64,000 nucleotides of DNA from NCBI GenBank assembly GCA_014058105.1, contig JACGCM010002205.1, forward strand, positions 4,526,001 to 4,590,000, in the 5' to 3' direction. The DNA is from Kingdonia uniflora. Lineage: Eukaryota > Streptophyta > Magnoliopsida > Ranunculales > Circaeasteraceae. Position 1 is the first letter of the stretch. Each line of letters opens with the position of its first letter. Made by a program: the position numbers and the translations under genes. Positions 41,582 through 53,760 of the stretch are shown here, one piece after another. The notes beneath the pieces were generated by a model. The model searched no databases, was not told the DNA's origin, and saw nothing but the letters and a program-made list of their open reading frames with translations.

Positions 41582-43970
41582 TCAGGTGATGAGTCTGCAA
41601 CCGAGGGGTCATCTTCCAGACCCTGAAATATTGTACCTCCCCTTTGGGAAGGCAGCCACGATAATGAGGCTGACACCTCTGCACCTCGGGACTTAGATGT
41701 TGAATTCAAAATAGATTTTATGCCAAAGCGAGGTGTAATGGGGAACTTGGACCACGAGGCATTAATAATTCGTCGCCCTCGTGAAACATTCGAAACATTT
41801 TGGCCTTACCCAAATGAGTGGAATCCCCCCGTTTCTCTTATTCCCTTCGAGACATAAGGGATAAAAATGGAATATATTGACAATGTAAACGAGCGTGTCC
41901 AAGCTAGTGGGAGTGACGAGTAGATATGGTTAGATTGCCAGATGTTACCAACGAACTAATGTATATGCTACTTTGGGCAGTTTAGCGTTGGTCTTTATTT
42001 TCCCTAGGATAACTTACTGAAAAAGTATTTAAACTCATTTGGACGAGCGCCCGGCTAGACGAACGGGAACTTTTACAGGCTCACGACGGGGTGAGGGTTA
42101 ATCAACTAGTCTATGCCCCCTCGGTATAATGTGGGGTATGCGGATGTCATGGCGGCCAACAAGACCGAACAATGCGCCATGTAGTGGGACTTAGTCCCCG
42201 TGGTTTCTGTTGAAGGACTCAAGTGAGTGGGCACCTCTAACGAGTCTTGTACAATCTATCCACATGATGTGGGCTCGTTCCAAAGGTCATTCACAGGGTC
42301 GTCAGACGCACACATCGGTGAAGGCGAGGGCTGACACTATTGTTGATAACTTTCTAAAATAGAAAAGGAAGGCCGAGGAATCTGAGGTGAAGAGGGTTAT
42401 GCGTTCATCTGCTACGGGATGGAAGCATTGGTATTACGTCTTTCGCAAACTTGGCGAGCCAAAAGATTTTAATTTGCCTACTTAAGGAAACTATTGGTGC
42501 AGGCATCCCATTCTATTTACTGTGGCTTTTGATTTTGACGACGGTCTGAATCATCATCTACGTCATAATATATTAAGCACTAAATGTATGTATGACCTTC
42601 TAGTCAGAGTTTAGCTTTTTTTATTGTTGTTATATGCTGTATTATTCTTTACCTGCCCTTCGCTTGTGTTACTCTCGCGGGTGCTACTTTCAAGAGCTCT
42701 AGACTCCATTGGTTAGGCTTACAAAATTAAGAGTGTCACATGCTAACATGTATCTACAACGGGGAGTTTGAGGCGAGTTAATACTGGTTGCCTGCCAAGT
42801 ATAGTGATCCATGCCAACGATCCCCAAGTAAAACTAATATTGTTCAAAGTACCCACTCTTACAATTCTTTAGAAACGGTCGACATGAAGCCTCATTTTTT
42901 GAGTGGGAAGTCAAAGGACACTGCGAGCGGCTCGTAAGCTATGATTCTCATTCTAGGTGTGAGTCCTTGTTTGAAGGGCATTAGTATCCATTCAGACAAG
43001 GATGTTCCTGATCCCAAGTTCCAGAAGTTCATTCCCAAGAAAGGGGTCGTGGATAACAAGTTGTAAGCTTTGAGGGAGCGAGAATGACAACCTGTATCGC
43101 AATCATTTGCGAAGGATACGAGCCGGTTTATAGGGAGTGGTAAGCTATTTTTTGGTGCTCTTACAAAGGGGGAGGTTCAGAGTACTCCTTACAAGGATAA
43201 AGAGAAAGTTCATCTCCCTGAGGCTCAGGTAGATCCCCATGCTCGCCATGCGGCTGTTGTAGCTGCAGTTTGGGCAAGTTTATAGTTGCTTCTTTTAAAT
43301 AATTATTATTTATGTTGTATTGTTATTTATATTATATTTGCTCATGGCAATGCACTCTTACTTTGGAAGCTACTCTGCAGCATGGGGAGAACCTTGTTAG
43401 TCAAAATAACGACCTTGAGCAGAGCCTGGCTGACAGACAAGCTCATGAAAATGAGTGTATTAACAGCGAGATGCAGGCACGAACTGGCCGATTATGTGGC
43501 AAACCAAACAGAAACTCTCACAGAGGAGTCCAAGGTCCTAAGGGAGGAGAAACTGCAACTCCAGCGTAACTTAGAAGTGGCCAACGGTCATGTGAACAGT
43601 ATGACTTTGCAGAAGTCGGTTGATGAGGAACAGTTTCACAGCCAACCACAAAATGAACGTGCCATTTCCACGAAGCTCCAGGTGCGAGTAGGAGAACTTA
43701 TATGAAGGAGCTATTTGGAGTTGAGCCTAAGTTTCATATGGAAATGAATTAGTAGGTTCCTACAATGGTACCTCCTTTGCTTGCTCTTTGTTTGACTCAA
43801 CCCGTCCCTAAGCTGCGCCACCTTCGGTACTCGGGTAGACAAGGCCCTCTTCCTTTTAATAAGGAGAAGGATATTATGCCAAAGGAAGAAGATGAACTTC
43901 TTAGAGAGGATCCTACCACTGCCGGTGTTCAAGGTATGAACATATCGTAGAAGACTGACCCGAAGTGGCA
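41582..43970 (+). pseudogene. Antisense gene in Tat-2 (exon-like blocks, coiled coil)
   Basis: A plus-strand gene opposite to pol. Block 1 (41582-41925) aligns with the Tat-1 antisense frame (WEGSHDNEADTSAPRDL, IDFM) and continues to PYPNEWNPPVSLIPF; then, in shifting frames, YFGQFSVGLYFP and NLLKKYLNSFGRAPG, and GWKHWYYVFRKLGEPKDFN at about 42420-42480. Block 2 (about 43000-43265) reads DVPDPKFQKFIPKKGVVDN and KLFFGALTKGEVQSTPYKDK. A T-rich intron-like gap ends CTCTGCAG at 43379, then block 3 (43380-43705) is a coiled coil (LVSQNNDLEQSLADRQ, ETLTEESKVLREEKLQLQRN). A tail to 43950 ends EEDELLREDP. Stops and one frameshift show decay. The first blocks resemble the family called putative gypsy type transposon; function unknown. 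Confidence 0.6.
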
Positions 43971-44349
43971 TTTGTAATAATTTAGGAACTTACGTCTTGA
44001 ATTTGCCTGTAGTGGCCAGGTTCTTTTTATGTCATGTTTTAAAATTCTGAAGTGTTGTTTTGATCAGTACTTTCTTCAAATGGATTGTATATACAATGGT
44101 AGCAGAAGTGGTTCTTATTGTCTGAAGTCAAGCAGATGTTAAGTTGATGCTTGTCTTGGTTCTCGTAGAATAACTTATGATTTATTAGTTTTTACAAACT
44201 CTTTGGCTAGTCTTCGCTGGACTATTGATATCGTTCTTTTGTGTCTGCCATGAGAACTTCAGGGATTTTTAGGTTCCCAGCTATTCGTAATTGTCACCAT
44301 AGTATTTCAAAGGTTGTTATTTTAATAGTAGCCACATTATGAGGGATGT

Positions 44350-44845
44350 TATTTTTACGTTAAAAAAGCCTCCAGTGCCAGTTGAGGGCATTTTATTTTA
44401 AAAAAACACCCCCAATAATTGAGGAGATCGTTTTTACTTTGAAAATGCCCCTGATAATTGAGGTAGGCGTTTTACTTCAACAATGCCCCCAGTATTTAGG
44501 GAGGGCGTTTTACTTCAAAAATACCCCTAGTAATTCAGGTAGGCATTTTACTTCAAAAATTCCCCTAGTATTTGAGGAAGGCGTTTTACTTTAAAGATGC
44601 CCTGAATAATGGGGATGTCGTTTTTACTTCAAAAAATGCCTTTAGTAATTAAGGATGATGTTTTACTTAAAAAATGGCCCCAATATTTGGGGAGGGCATT
44701 TTACTTTAAAAACGTCCCCAGTAATTAAGATATCATTTTTACTTCAAAAATGTTCCTAGTAATTGAGGAGGGTATTTTACTTCCAAAATACCCCCACTAT
44801 TTGGAGAGGGCATTTTACTTCAAAAACGCCCCCAATAATCGATAT
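44350..44845. repeat. Tandem array in Tat-2, about 13 units of about 38 bp
   Basis: Units of the type TTTTACTTCAAAAATGCCCC then AGTATTTGAGGAGGGCG, alternating slightly between neighbours. They match the half-units of array 2 in Tat-1 and lie in the same place, between the antisense gene and integrase. Confidence 0.88.
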
Positions 44846-44899
44846 TCTTTACATGAGATAAAATTACCATTAATTACTTGCTCACAATCTGTAAAATGG

Positions 44900-45290
44900 C
44901 GGGTTATTTTACTAGTTCCACTTACGGAGATTCATGGTATTCCAAGGAGATTTAATTCTTCATCGTTGTTGCTCAATAGGTAGTAAGCATTTTCGTCCAC
45001 GACCTTAGGATAACGTACGGTCCTTCCTAGTTTGGCTAGAGTTTTCCTTTGTTGCAGTTCAGGGTCATAGGGAAGACCATCTTCCTAACGTACTCCCCCT
45101 CTGGAACTCTCTTTGGTGGACTTTTTTGTTAAAAAATTTCTTCAAGGTCTCCTGGTACCTTAACATTTTTGACGAGCCCATATCTCATGTTTCGTCAATA
45201 AAGTCAAGGTTTTTAGAGAGGATGCGCTCATTGATTTTGTTTCGGATGAGCAACGACCTTGCTGTGTGGGCTATGACTTCTGTGGGTTGC
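44900..45290 (-). pseudogene. Tat-2 integrase C-terminus
   Basis: Aligns base by base with Tat-1 21830-22190 (for example TACTCCCCCTCTGGAACTCTC against TAGTCCCCCTCATGGAACTCTC). It is the region after the integrase core. Chr-2 cuts it at 45290. Confidence 0.78.
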
Positions 45291-45875
45291 TAATCCACAA
45301 TTGAATTAGAGACTACCTTAAATGATGAACACAATATTTGGTGGGCTAAATCTCCCAAAAAGAACTTTTATTGCTCAATTGATTGATTATAATGAATTAC
45401 TCTTCCAAAGCTCTAAGTTCCAGATTACAACTTAAATCACTAGATCTCTCTTGATCCCCTTTCACATTGCCAAGCCTTGCCCTTTAATAGGTTACAAGCT
45501 TCCTAGTTACAATGTAGGACTAAATTGCCTTTAAAATAACCTAAAATATAGGTGTAATCGCAGCTCTATTCCAGCAAAATATTTCTATGTTCGAATAAAA
45601 GACTTAGAATAGTCTTTTTTCGAACGGAGTATTTTTATTTTCAAATAGAAGAGTCATAATAGGCTCTATTCGAACAGAACATTTCCCTCTTCGAACAGAC
45701 CTCAAGTTGTTCGAACGACTCCGAATTTTGTTCAAACGACTTTGTCAAATTTGCCTAAAATATGGACCAATTTGTTTGGCTTGACCTTGCTCCTTCTCAT
45801 TCGAAAGGCTCCATGTCTCGCTCGAATGACTTGACATCTTTTGGAGGAGTTTAGTATTTAGATTCTCTTGGATCA
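45291..45875 (-). repeat. Chr-2 3' LTR with mixed TTCGAA motifs
   Basis: 585 bp. It contains both motif types seen elsewhere: TTCGAACAG/TTCGAATAA as in the copia LTRs and TTCGAACGA as in Chr-1 (near 45709-45718). Confidence 0.85.
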
Positions 45876-46055
45876 TGGCTCCCCCTTTAAGGAGCCTTGA
45901 GCTCCTGCTTAGACTAAAACTGGAGATGGGGGAAAACGGTTGTACCCATTTCCCTATAAGTCATCAACTTTGAATGACTCGATAGTTCCCCGTCTTGTAG
46001 CAATAACCTTCCTCTCTAAACTTCTATCCTCCTGTAGCAGATCTTCTATTTCTAT

Positions 46056-46987
46056 CTATAAGTCATCAACTGACAGTAGGTAAGTATCGATTGTAGAGTT
46101 TTCATCTAGGAGAGATGGCTCAAAGAGTTTCAAATGTTCGACATTAATCACCGAATACATCTTCATAAATGGTGGCAAATCCAATTGGAATACATTGTCA
46201 CCAATCTTCTTGAGTATAATAAATGGACCATAATGGATAGGCTTGAGTTTCTTAGCTTTTCCTTTTAGTCGTTCCTTACCCAAATGCAATCAAACTAGAC
46301 CACCCTCTTGAAAAGTATATTTAACCCGATGTTTGTCATATCGAGCCTTATACTTTGCTTGATTCTTCTTCAATTGTTTTTTATCCACCTAATAGACCTT
46401 ACTTATCTTCTTAATAAAACATTGAGCTTTAACTTGTTCATGTTCCTCCTTCCCTGACATCGTCTTATCACCAAGACTAATGGCCATATCAAAGGGGCTT
46501 TAAGGTAAGTACCCAAGACAAACTTCAAACGGATATTTCCAAGTAGAACCATGAATCACCATGCTAAACAAAAATTGAAGATGCGGTAAAATCTTATCCC
46601 AAATCTTAGGATTCTTATAATAGAACCCCCATAATAAATGAGCAAAAGTGCGAATGACTACCTTTGTATGCCCGTCAGTCTGCAGATAAGACGTGGTGGC
46701 TTCTTCAACTTAGTGTCCATCATCCCCCATAACGATATCCAAAAATGCCCCAAAAAATGGCTATCCCTATCATAAATAATATAAAAAGGGTGCTCGGCAT
46801 AACGCCGTAAATTTAAAAGTGTCTTCTCAACCCCGAAATGATCTGTAACCCAGGAATAATGAGCCTCTTTAATCCAATGTAAATAGTCTCCACCCTCAGG
46901 AATACATAGTAGAGTTACCCTATAAATCAAGCCACCCTTAAATTCATATTCACATATCTTGCCTTGCAGTGACTTTTGGTGAATCAC
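46056..46987 (-). pseudogene. Chr-2 integrase, internally deleted
   Basis: 46987-46658 shows GLIYRVTLLCIPEGGDYLHW and the zinc-domain start HYSWVTDHFGVEKTLLNLRR, then jumps to PFYIIYDRDSHFLGHFW with the second catalytic Asp, so the C-C part and the first Asp are deleted. 46289-46056 is the C-terminal GPY/F module (KLKPIHYGPFIILKKIGDNV, then YSVINVEHLKLFEPSLL). No chromodomain visible. Confidence 0.82.
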
Positions 46988-47199
46988 ACTGAGCTCTTTG
47001 TCGTCGTCATACCCTGTAGATACTTAGACATAATAATAGGATGTATCTGCATAGCTACCAATAAAGCGGAAATAGTCGGTAATGGGGGTCGAGATAACAT
47101 GTCAGCCATTTATTGTCCACTCCCTTATTATACTTGATAATCAAGTTAAATTATTGTAGATACGACATCCATTTCATATGGCAAGTTGGCTATAGCTTG

Positions 47200-48330
47200 G
47201 ACTGTGTAGCTAAAAACTATAATGGTTTGTAATCGAAATGTAAAATAACCTCCTCTTACAACTTTTCCATTTTGATTTGTTGCTCAGGAAACATTGTCAT
47301 TGTAGAAAATACTTTAGCCGATGTACCCTCTTGAACCGATCCCACCAATAAAATGAACTTGCCACTCGCATTAACCAACCTCTTCACCTAAGTCGTCATT
47401 ACTAAATTTTCCATTGTGACATGCTCCTTATAAGTATTGATATGAAACTCCTTTCCCTCCTTCACAAGACGATACTTGTGAGCTCTACAGTAATGAATCG
47501 CATCTCGGTCCCAAAGATAAGAGCTACTCAAGATGACCTGACACACATTTAAAGGAATCACCTCACATGTTACCTTGTCAATAAACCTTTTAGTAATCAC
47601 AAACTTGAACGTACAATGCTTCATGATCTTCAACTCTGCTTCTTTTTTAATCCCCCCACACCATACGGCTTAGGATGGGCCGTAGTATTCAAACCCGACA
47701 TCTTCACCAACACCTCAGAAATCATGTTCTTCTAACTACCCAGATTAATAATGGCCTCTACTAACCTTTATTTCACCTGAATACTGACATGAAAAAGTTC
47801 TTCCCAACTCGCCTCCTCGGTAGCCATAGTTAGCTTCCACATAAGATTAAGCTTATGATTCAGCCTATCTAAATTCGAGAGGTCAACAACCATTGCGGCT
47901 AGTGCACTTTTCTCTCTCATGCTCTTCTCCTCCTTTGGCCTAAGTTCCAGGTAAAGTTTCTAACATTTATCTGGAATATGCCCACTCGCCTTACAATGAC
48001 TGTATTAGTTCTCATTAAACGAAGACCCATCTCCCTTGGACTCTCCCTTATACTTATTCTTTCAACCAGACTAATACCTCGACTTGATATTGTCGTCTTT
48101 CTTGTCACTTTTCATGTACTTGCCTTCAATGGCAATCGCCTTCACGGTAGCGCCTTCGATATTTACTACATTAAAAAGTTTCAACTCCTGTCTAATGGAC
48201 TATGACAAACCATACGTGTACTTCATGAATACCTCATACTCATCTATATTGGCATCTAAAACCAAAACTTTGTTATGAAAGTTCATAGTATACTCTATCA
48301 CTGATTGCCCATATTTTGGTCTAAATGATG
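47200..48330 (-). pseudogene. Chr-2 gag-protease-RNase H fusion
   Basis: From high to low coordinate: gag helix region, a CCHC knuckle near 47960-48000 (frame-shifted, HCKASGHIPDKC-like), protease segment, then 47633-47388 with CQVILSSSYLWDRDAIHYCR and LVKEGKEFHINTYKEHV, close to Chr-1. Below 47388 come VKRLVNASGKF, VQEGTSAKVFSTMTMF and, directly, EEVILHFDYKP and FLATQSKL of RNase H. This is the same joint as in Chr-1 (about 6720-6760). Stops are frequent. Confidence 0.82.
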
Positions 48331-48404
48331 TTATTTAAACCAACTCTCGTTCAAACGACTTGACATCTTTTGGAAGGGTTTAGTGTTTAGATCCTCGTGG
48401 ATCA

Positions 48405-50040
48405 GTAACACTGCTTCTGACCCGTATGTAAACATAAATGGAGTAAAGCCTGTGGCCTTATTATTGGCCAGTAAAGTCCTTGTGTTCACGCTTGTTCATC
48501 CATTGACCGACCTGTTATGTATGCTCTACGCACCTCCTCTTGGACTTCTTTGATGACCATCATCATCCATTTTTTTACAATACAGGTAAGGCATGGAGCA
48601 TGCATGCTCTTCTAGTAGAGCTTGATATTTATCACTGTATATTTGCGTACCTTGTTCCTAATACTCTCAATGACCGACCTCTCTGTGGGGAGGATGTGGC
48701 TTTTTCCAGTCAGGTTGCTCGTTTGAATCCTCATTATCGATCTGCATTACTTCTACCGTATGTTCCAATATGTTTGGTTGGTGGAGGACCTCAACTTGGA
48801 TAATACTTAGTCGATCACCGATGATTCCGGCCAAGTATGCCAGGGCATCGGAGTGTCTATTCTTGCCTATGTGGATGTGTCCTAGGTTAACTTTCATAAA
48901 CTTTTGAAGCCTTCATTTTAAGATTTCCATGTATTCTGCCATTTTTCTGTTGGCCTAGAATGTCCCGCTATGCTGGTTAACAACTAGATGTGAGTCAGTA
49001 AAGATATAATTTTTTTCCATGCCCAGTGCCAATGATGCCTCAAGTCCACTCAAAAAGACTTTGTACTTGGCTTTGTTATTACTTAGTGGGAAGTTGACTC
49101 TGATCACTTTCTCTGTCGTTTTGTTATCTAGAGTAACTAACTCAACCCCTAGGCCTGACCCACCCGCGTTAACTGATATGTATGTGAACAACTATCACCC
49201 CTTCATAAACGGTGCATCATTGTCATCTGGGGGAGAAACTTGGTCATTGTCTTTGTTAACCCAGTTATAATCGGTAATGAGGAGGTTAGCCAATAGATCT
49301 GCAATGACCTATACCTTAATTGTCACCCGTGGTTCAAAACGAATGTCTAATACCCCCAGGGTGATCGCCCATTTCACTATTCTATGAGCCTTATCTTGTT
49401 TTGCAAACACCTCCCTCAATGGTTAAGTTGCTATAACCTTAATTTTGTGTGCTTGGAAGTAGGGTCGTAATTTATGTGATATGTATACTAAGGCGAACGC
49501 CTATTTTTCTACCATAGAATACCTCAACTCTACCCCCAAGACGGTCTTGTTGATAAAGTAAACTAGTTTCTTGATTTTAACTTCTATTATGACTAGGACT
49601 GCACTTATGGATTCTTTTGTGTTCCCCAAGCATAATCCCAAGAGCTTATTTTTCTTTGGCACACTAAGGATTGGGGGTATAGACAAGTATCTTAGCATAT
49701 CCTAAAAGTTTGCCTCACATTCCTCATTTTATTGGCACTTATTATTTTGCTTTATACATCGAAATAGGGGCTGACATTTATATGAGGCTTTGTAAATAAA
49801 GCAGCCGAGTGGTACAATCTCTCCTATTAGTTTTTAAACTTGCCTTCATATCTGAGGTGAGGGAATACAGGCTAGGACTCGTATCTATTCAGTGTCAGCC
49901 TCCATCCCTCGTTGAATTACCAAGCGCCATAGGAATTTTCCTGATAAAATGTCAAAGTTGTATTTCTTAGCATTGAGTCTTATTTTGTAGTGCCTAAGCT
50001 TGGTAAGCAAGGTCTCTAGGCTGGCTATATGGTCATGCTT
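48405..50040 (-). pseudogene. Tat-2 RNase H domains and RT thumb
   Basis: From high to low: RT thumb joint near 50040, first RNase H (49698-49501: PPILSVPKKNKLLGLCLGNT, LVYFINKTVLGVELRYSM), second RNase H (49191-48955: VNAGGSGLGVELVTLDNKTT, NNKAKYKVFLSGLEASLAL, NYIFTDSHLVVNQ) and its end near 48860 (HIGKNRHSDALAYLAGIIGD). First catalytic Asp of the second domain is Asn and the Glu is Lys, so it is inactive. Confidence 0.82.
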
Positions 50041-51120
50041 ACAATATCTTTGCCTTGGTACGTAATTCTGAATGTTATCTGTAAACGGAGTACTATAGAC
50101 CTTCCAAAGAGTCTATATTGTTAACTGTTTTGCTGGGTCTTTGTCCTTGTGCTATAAGTTTCATTCCAATACCTCTGAGGAGGTGGCTGCTAAAGGTAAT
50201 TGATTACTTCTCCTTCGTTCTTCCCTTCTTGAGCTACGTCCTCCCCTTATTGAAGGTTCAGCATAGTAAAATTATTTATTTGTCTTGTACGACTACCTGA
50301 ATTGTTGCCTTCCTTAGTACCGCTCATTATACCTATTGTTGTAAGTAAGGTTATTACTCCCTAGGGGTCAAGGGTTTCCTCCGTTATATTACATCTAGCC
50401 GTACCGGATAGGATGGGTGTCAAGGCCATACTGTTGATGCCACTGTGAAGGGTTCTTGTGTAACTGATGTAAGAGGCCCCATGGTATGGAGGAGGAATGG
50501 GGGGACGCATATTGTTGTATTGTGGAGTTTACTGACCAAGTAGAGGTGGGACTGTATGTCTATGCTGGTATGCCGGTAGTGGGGGTCGTTATTCGCCTGG
50601 GCGTTGTGCGGGCCGTTTGGGCAGCTGAGGTCGTTGCGTACCAAGGAGAGGTACTGTTCTACAGGGTAACGAATACTGACAGTAGATTGAGGTAGCTGGG
50701 GGCATGTACGCCGGACCATACATCGGCAGTAAATTGGGTTGAGGTCTGTAACTTCAGTTGCTGAGTAGTCATATTCCATGTGGCAGTAGATATTGGTTAC
50801 AAATCAGGTTAGCCTGGGACTCGTATACCGGATAATACATCGGAGATAAATCATGTTGGGGTTCTTTATTTCAGTTGTCGAGTGGTACCTCGTTCGTTGT
50901 AGAGTCTCCCAGAGTTTTAAAGGCTATTGGGGCTCTTGTAGGCGCTTGATTTCCAGCGACGTAAATTTTTTGCAACTCGTCATTTGCTACCTAAAGCTGC
51001 TAGATCTAGGCTTCTTTCGTCATCATTTGGTCTTGTAATTGCGGGAGCATCACTCTTATCTCTGCCATTGGTTGTTCCTATATCTGATTTTGTGCAAGAA
51101 CTACCATCCTTGTGTTTGTA
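50041..51120 (-). pseudogene. Tat-2 gag N-terminal part
   Basis: Aligns with Tat-1 gag upstream of 26835 (for example GTACGTAATTCTGAATG against GGACGTAATTCTGGATG). The frame 50779-50420 is Pro- and Tyr-rich without motif. The capsid core and knuckle are missing. Confidence 0.65.
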
Positions 51121-51155
51121 TAGAGTTTTGTCGCAAAGACGTAGGCAATGCCAAT

Positions 51156-51582
51156 TGAAGTACTAGGGATCTCTTAGGGAAAACAATGGTAGATATTGTT
51201 TGGGGATTGACACTTCCCACCAGTGGAGGGCACCACTCTTTTTTTTCTACTATCTTTGGACCTCTCTCTTCTCGAGTCCTCTCAGAATAGCCCAGGTTTC
51301 GTAGGGGAAGGAAGTTCTGGAAAAAAAATCTCCTAAATAGGGAGGGTTTTAGATCTAAAGGTGATCAGACTCACGTAACGTATGTAAAGTTTAAATTACA
51401 ACCGCAGGATTTGAGGCTTTACTTTTCCATGTGGGCTTGGCGCAAAGTGTTTTTGTCAGTATAAGTGCTTTGATGTGGCATGCAGGTCGTTTGCACAAAC
51501 ATCCCCTAGGATGTGTTCGTCCAAGGGTAAGGAGGTCATAGACAACCCCCAAGATCGTGGGTAGCGGGAGTATGCTCCTACA
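51156..51582 (-). repeat. Tat-2 5' LTR
   Basis: 427 bp, next to the primer-site region (plus strand CGTAGGCAATGCCAAT at 51140-51155). Confidence 0.85.
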
Positions 51583-52283
51583 GCTGACATTAGCTGTGTC
51601 TGTCCAAATTTTGAACTGGCTAAAATGCCCTTTTGTTTTGAAATTTAGAAGTCTTGATGAAGGGTAAATAAAATGTAATTTCCATTTTCTTTGTTCTCTA
51701 GATCTCACTCCTGGTTTTCACTTAATTTCCTTCCCAAAATCAACAATCGATAATTGGGGATTGATTTCATATTGTTTTTGAAATTGTAAACCCTAGATTT
51801 GTCGCTCTTCATGTCTTTCAGCGATTTCCAACTTCGCGGTTTGATGTTGATATTTTTTGTCTTTTGGGTTTTAATTTCAAGGGTATTCAATTAGGATTAA
51901 AGTAAAGTTAATTATGTTAAAAGTGGTAAATTTAACAATACCTAATTAAAATTTTCTAGAGAAGCTGTAGTACTTTGTTAATGTCTGTCTTTAATTGAGA
52001 TTTTTAAGTTTGGGTTTTTTCATAAATAAGCCACACTTTCCAAGATTTTAATTTATCACACTGATTATTAAACCCTACAGTATACTCAGTTTTACTAATT
52101 TCAAGCTAAATCTTTGATGTATATGTTAATTTGTATTCGCATTCCACCTTCACAAGCACACTATATTATTTGTCTGTTTGAACTTTTAGGCAATTCTCTA
52201 TATTGGTAGTACTCTTTGAATTAGATAACAGAAGAATCAAAACCCTTTTATAAACCCTGCTTCATCAAAAGTATAGCCTGTAA
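51583..52283. other. Non-coding spacer
   Basis: AT-rich, no gene or repeat recognised; begins with the GCTGA flank of Tat-2. Confidence 0.45.
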
Positions 52284-52288
52284 CTATA

Positions 52289-52960
52289 TATTGAGGAATA
52301 AACTCGAATTATGTTTGTGGATGTTCTTTGGAGTTCGTAGAATGGACAAGGATCAAAAATGGAAGAAAAAAATGATTTTCTAATGTTCTATTCGAATAGA
52401 CTTTGTCTTTATTCAAACAGAAGAAGCAGAACATGCTTTTTTCGAATACACTTTTGAGTCTGTTCAAATAGAAGTTTTGTCTGTCCGAATAGACCCAATA
52501 TCGATTCAAATATATGTCTTAGAACTTGGTTTATTGGAATAGACTTTGGTCTCTGTTTGAATAGACTTTGTAAACTTAATTTTAAAAGTTTGAAGAGAAG
52601 ACGTTGGCTTACCTCATGATTTATACTTTGAGTCCTAACTTATGTAATAACCTCCCAAGTATATAAGGGATTCTTAATGTGCTTCTTAGGTACTCTTTTA
52701 GCGAGTTTAATTCTAGAGAGAACTAGGGTTTGAGAGATTTATCGAAGCTTCAAGGAAGCTTAAGAGATCGGATTGTAACCTATTGATTTATATTAGATTT
52801 TTACTGGGAGTGGTTTTTCATCTGAAAGGGTTTTCGACTTCCCTCTTCCGGGTAAATTCTTGTCCTTGTTATTTGTTCTTCATTGGTTTATTTCTTATTT
52901 TGAGATTTTTGTGTTTTGTTCTTATCATAGAAGAGATACTAGCTACCTCTATTATCAATA
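52289..52960 (+). repeat. Cop-2 5' LTR
   Basis: Starts TATTGAGG (TGTTGATG in the 3' copy). U3 holds a series of TTCGAA-centred motifs, with the perfect 14-bp palindrome TCTATTCGAATAGA at 52387-52400. The site after it, TGGTATTGGAGCG at 52963-52975, is a degenerate initiator-Met primer site. Confidence 0.9.
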
Positions 52961-53002
52961 ACTGGTATTGGAGCGCTTAGTTTAGGGATTATGTGGTAAA
53001 AA

Positions 53003-53760
53003 ATGACGGCCGACAAAGAGAAATTGAAGATCGCAAAGTTCAATGGATCTAATTTTGAAATGTGGAAGATACAGATAAAAGATTATCACTATCTCAATGA
53101 TCTTAACTTACCACTGGGTGGGATTGAGATGAAGCCGGTAGATCATGATGTTAGAAAGTGGGCGCGCTTGGATTGCAAGGCACTTTGAACCATTATGTTA
53201 ACGTTATCATCTCAAATTCTATATATGATCTCCAAAGTTGGGACAATGATGGAGTTGATGGAGACTATATCCTCTATGTACTTAGAACCATTTGGGGAAA
53301 TAAGGTACATATGTTATGTCATTTGTTTAAATTAAAGATGAAAGCGAATAGTAGTGTGCAAGCTCACATTAGTGAGTTCAATACAATTCATGCTCCATTT
53401 AAATTAGTGAAAATTATTTTCACGGATGAGGTGAAAGCATGGGCTCTATTGGGGCAGATGTCTGAGAGCTAGGAAAGGTTTATTACTATAGAGAGCAATT
53501 CATCGGGGAAGGAAGAAATTAAATTTAACAATATAGTCTTATTCATTATGAGTTAAGAGAATAGGTGTAAATCACATGTACTCTCTTCGAGATCAAACGG
53601 TAATGCGTTGAACATCAAGGAAAGAGGGAGGTTCTATAGAAAAGGGCTAAAGAATAGAAGAGGTCGTTTACAGTCAAGAAGAAAGTCCAAGCTGCCCGAT
53701 GCATGTTGGACCTGTTGAAAGAAGGGTCACTTCAGGTATGATTGTAATTATTTAAAGAAA
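53003..53760 (+). pseudogene. Cop-2 gag
   Basis: Starts at ATG 53003. KIAKFNGSNFEMWKIQIKDY is the copia gag opening. A frameshift near 53180 leads to the UBN2-like body (YILYVLRTIWGNKVHMLCHL, LFKLKMKANSSVQAHISEFN). A knuckle CWTC.KKGHFRYDC near 53706 has an in-frame stop after its second Cys. Confidence 0.85.

Larger units (their letters stand above)
45291..48404 (-). mobile_element. Chr-2: relative of Chr-1 with the same RT loss, inserted in Tat-2
   Basis: Ends TGATCCACGAGGATC (minus-strand 5' end) and TGTGGATTA match Chr-1 LTR ends. Full 3' LTR at 45291-45875 with the Chr-1 polypurine tract beside it; the 5' LTR is cut to about 70 bases (48335-48404) and the primer site is lost. Flanks GTTGC and GTAAC match at three of five bases. 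The interior holds gag, protease joined to RNase H at the Chr-1 joint, and an internally deleted integrase. Confidence 0.86.
40169..51582 (-). mobile_element. Tat-2: Ty3/gypsy Tat-lineage element carrying Chr-2
   Basis: Same family as Tat-1: shared LTR sequence, G-run polypurine tract, primer-site region, internal tandem array and antisense gene. Flanks GTTGA and GCTGA differ at one base, as an aged target duplication. Excluding Chr-2 it is about 8.3 kb. Compared with Tat-1 it lacks the integrase core (between 48405 and about 48590) and everything from the RT thumb to mid gag (joint near 50040). It could not have been autonomous in this form. Confidence 0.85.

Noticed and set aside
48540..48803. 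87-codon plus-strand open frame over Tat-2
   Set aside because: Antisense shadow of the integrase and RNase H remnant, not aligned with the antisense gene of the element.
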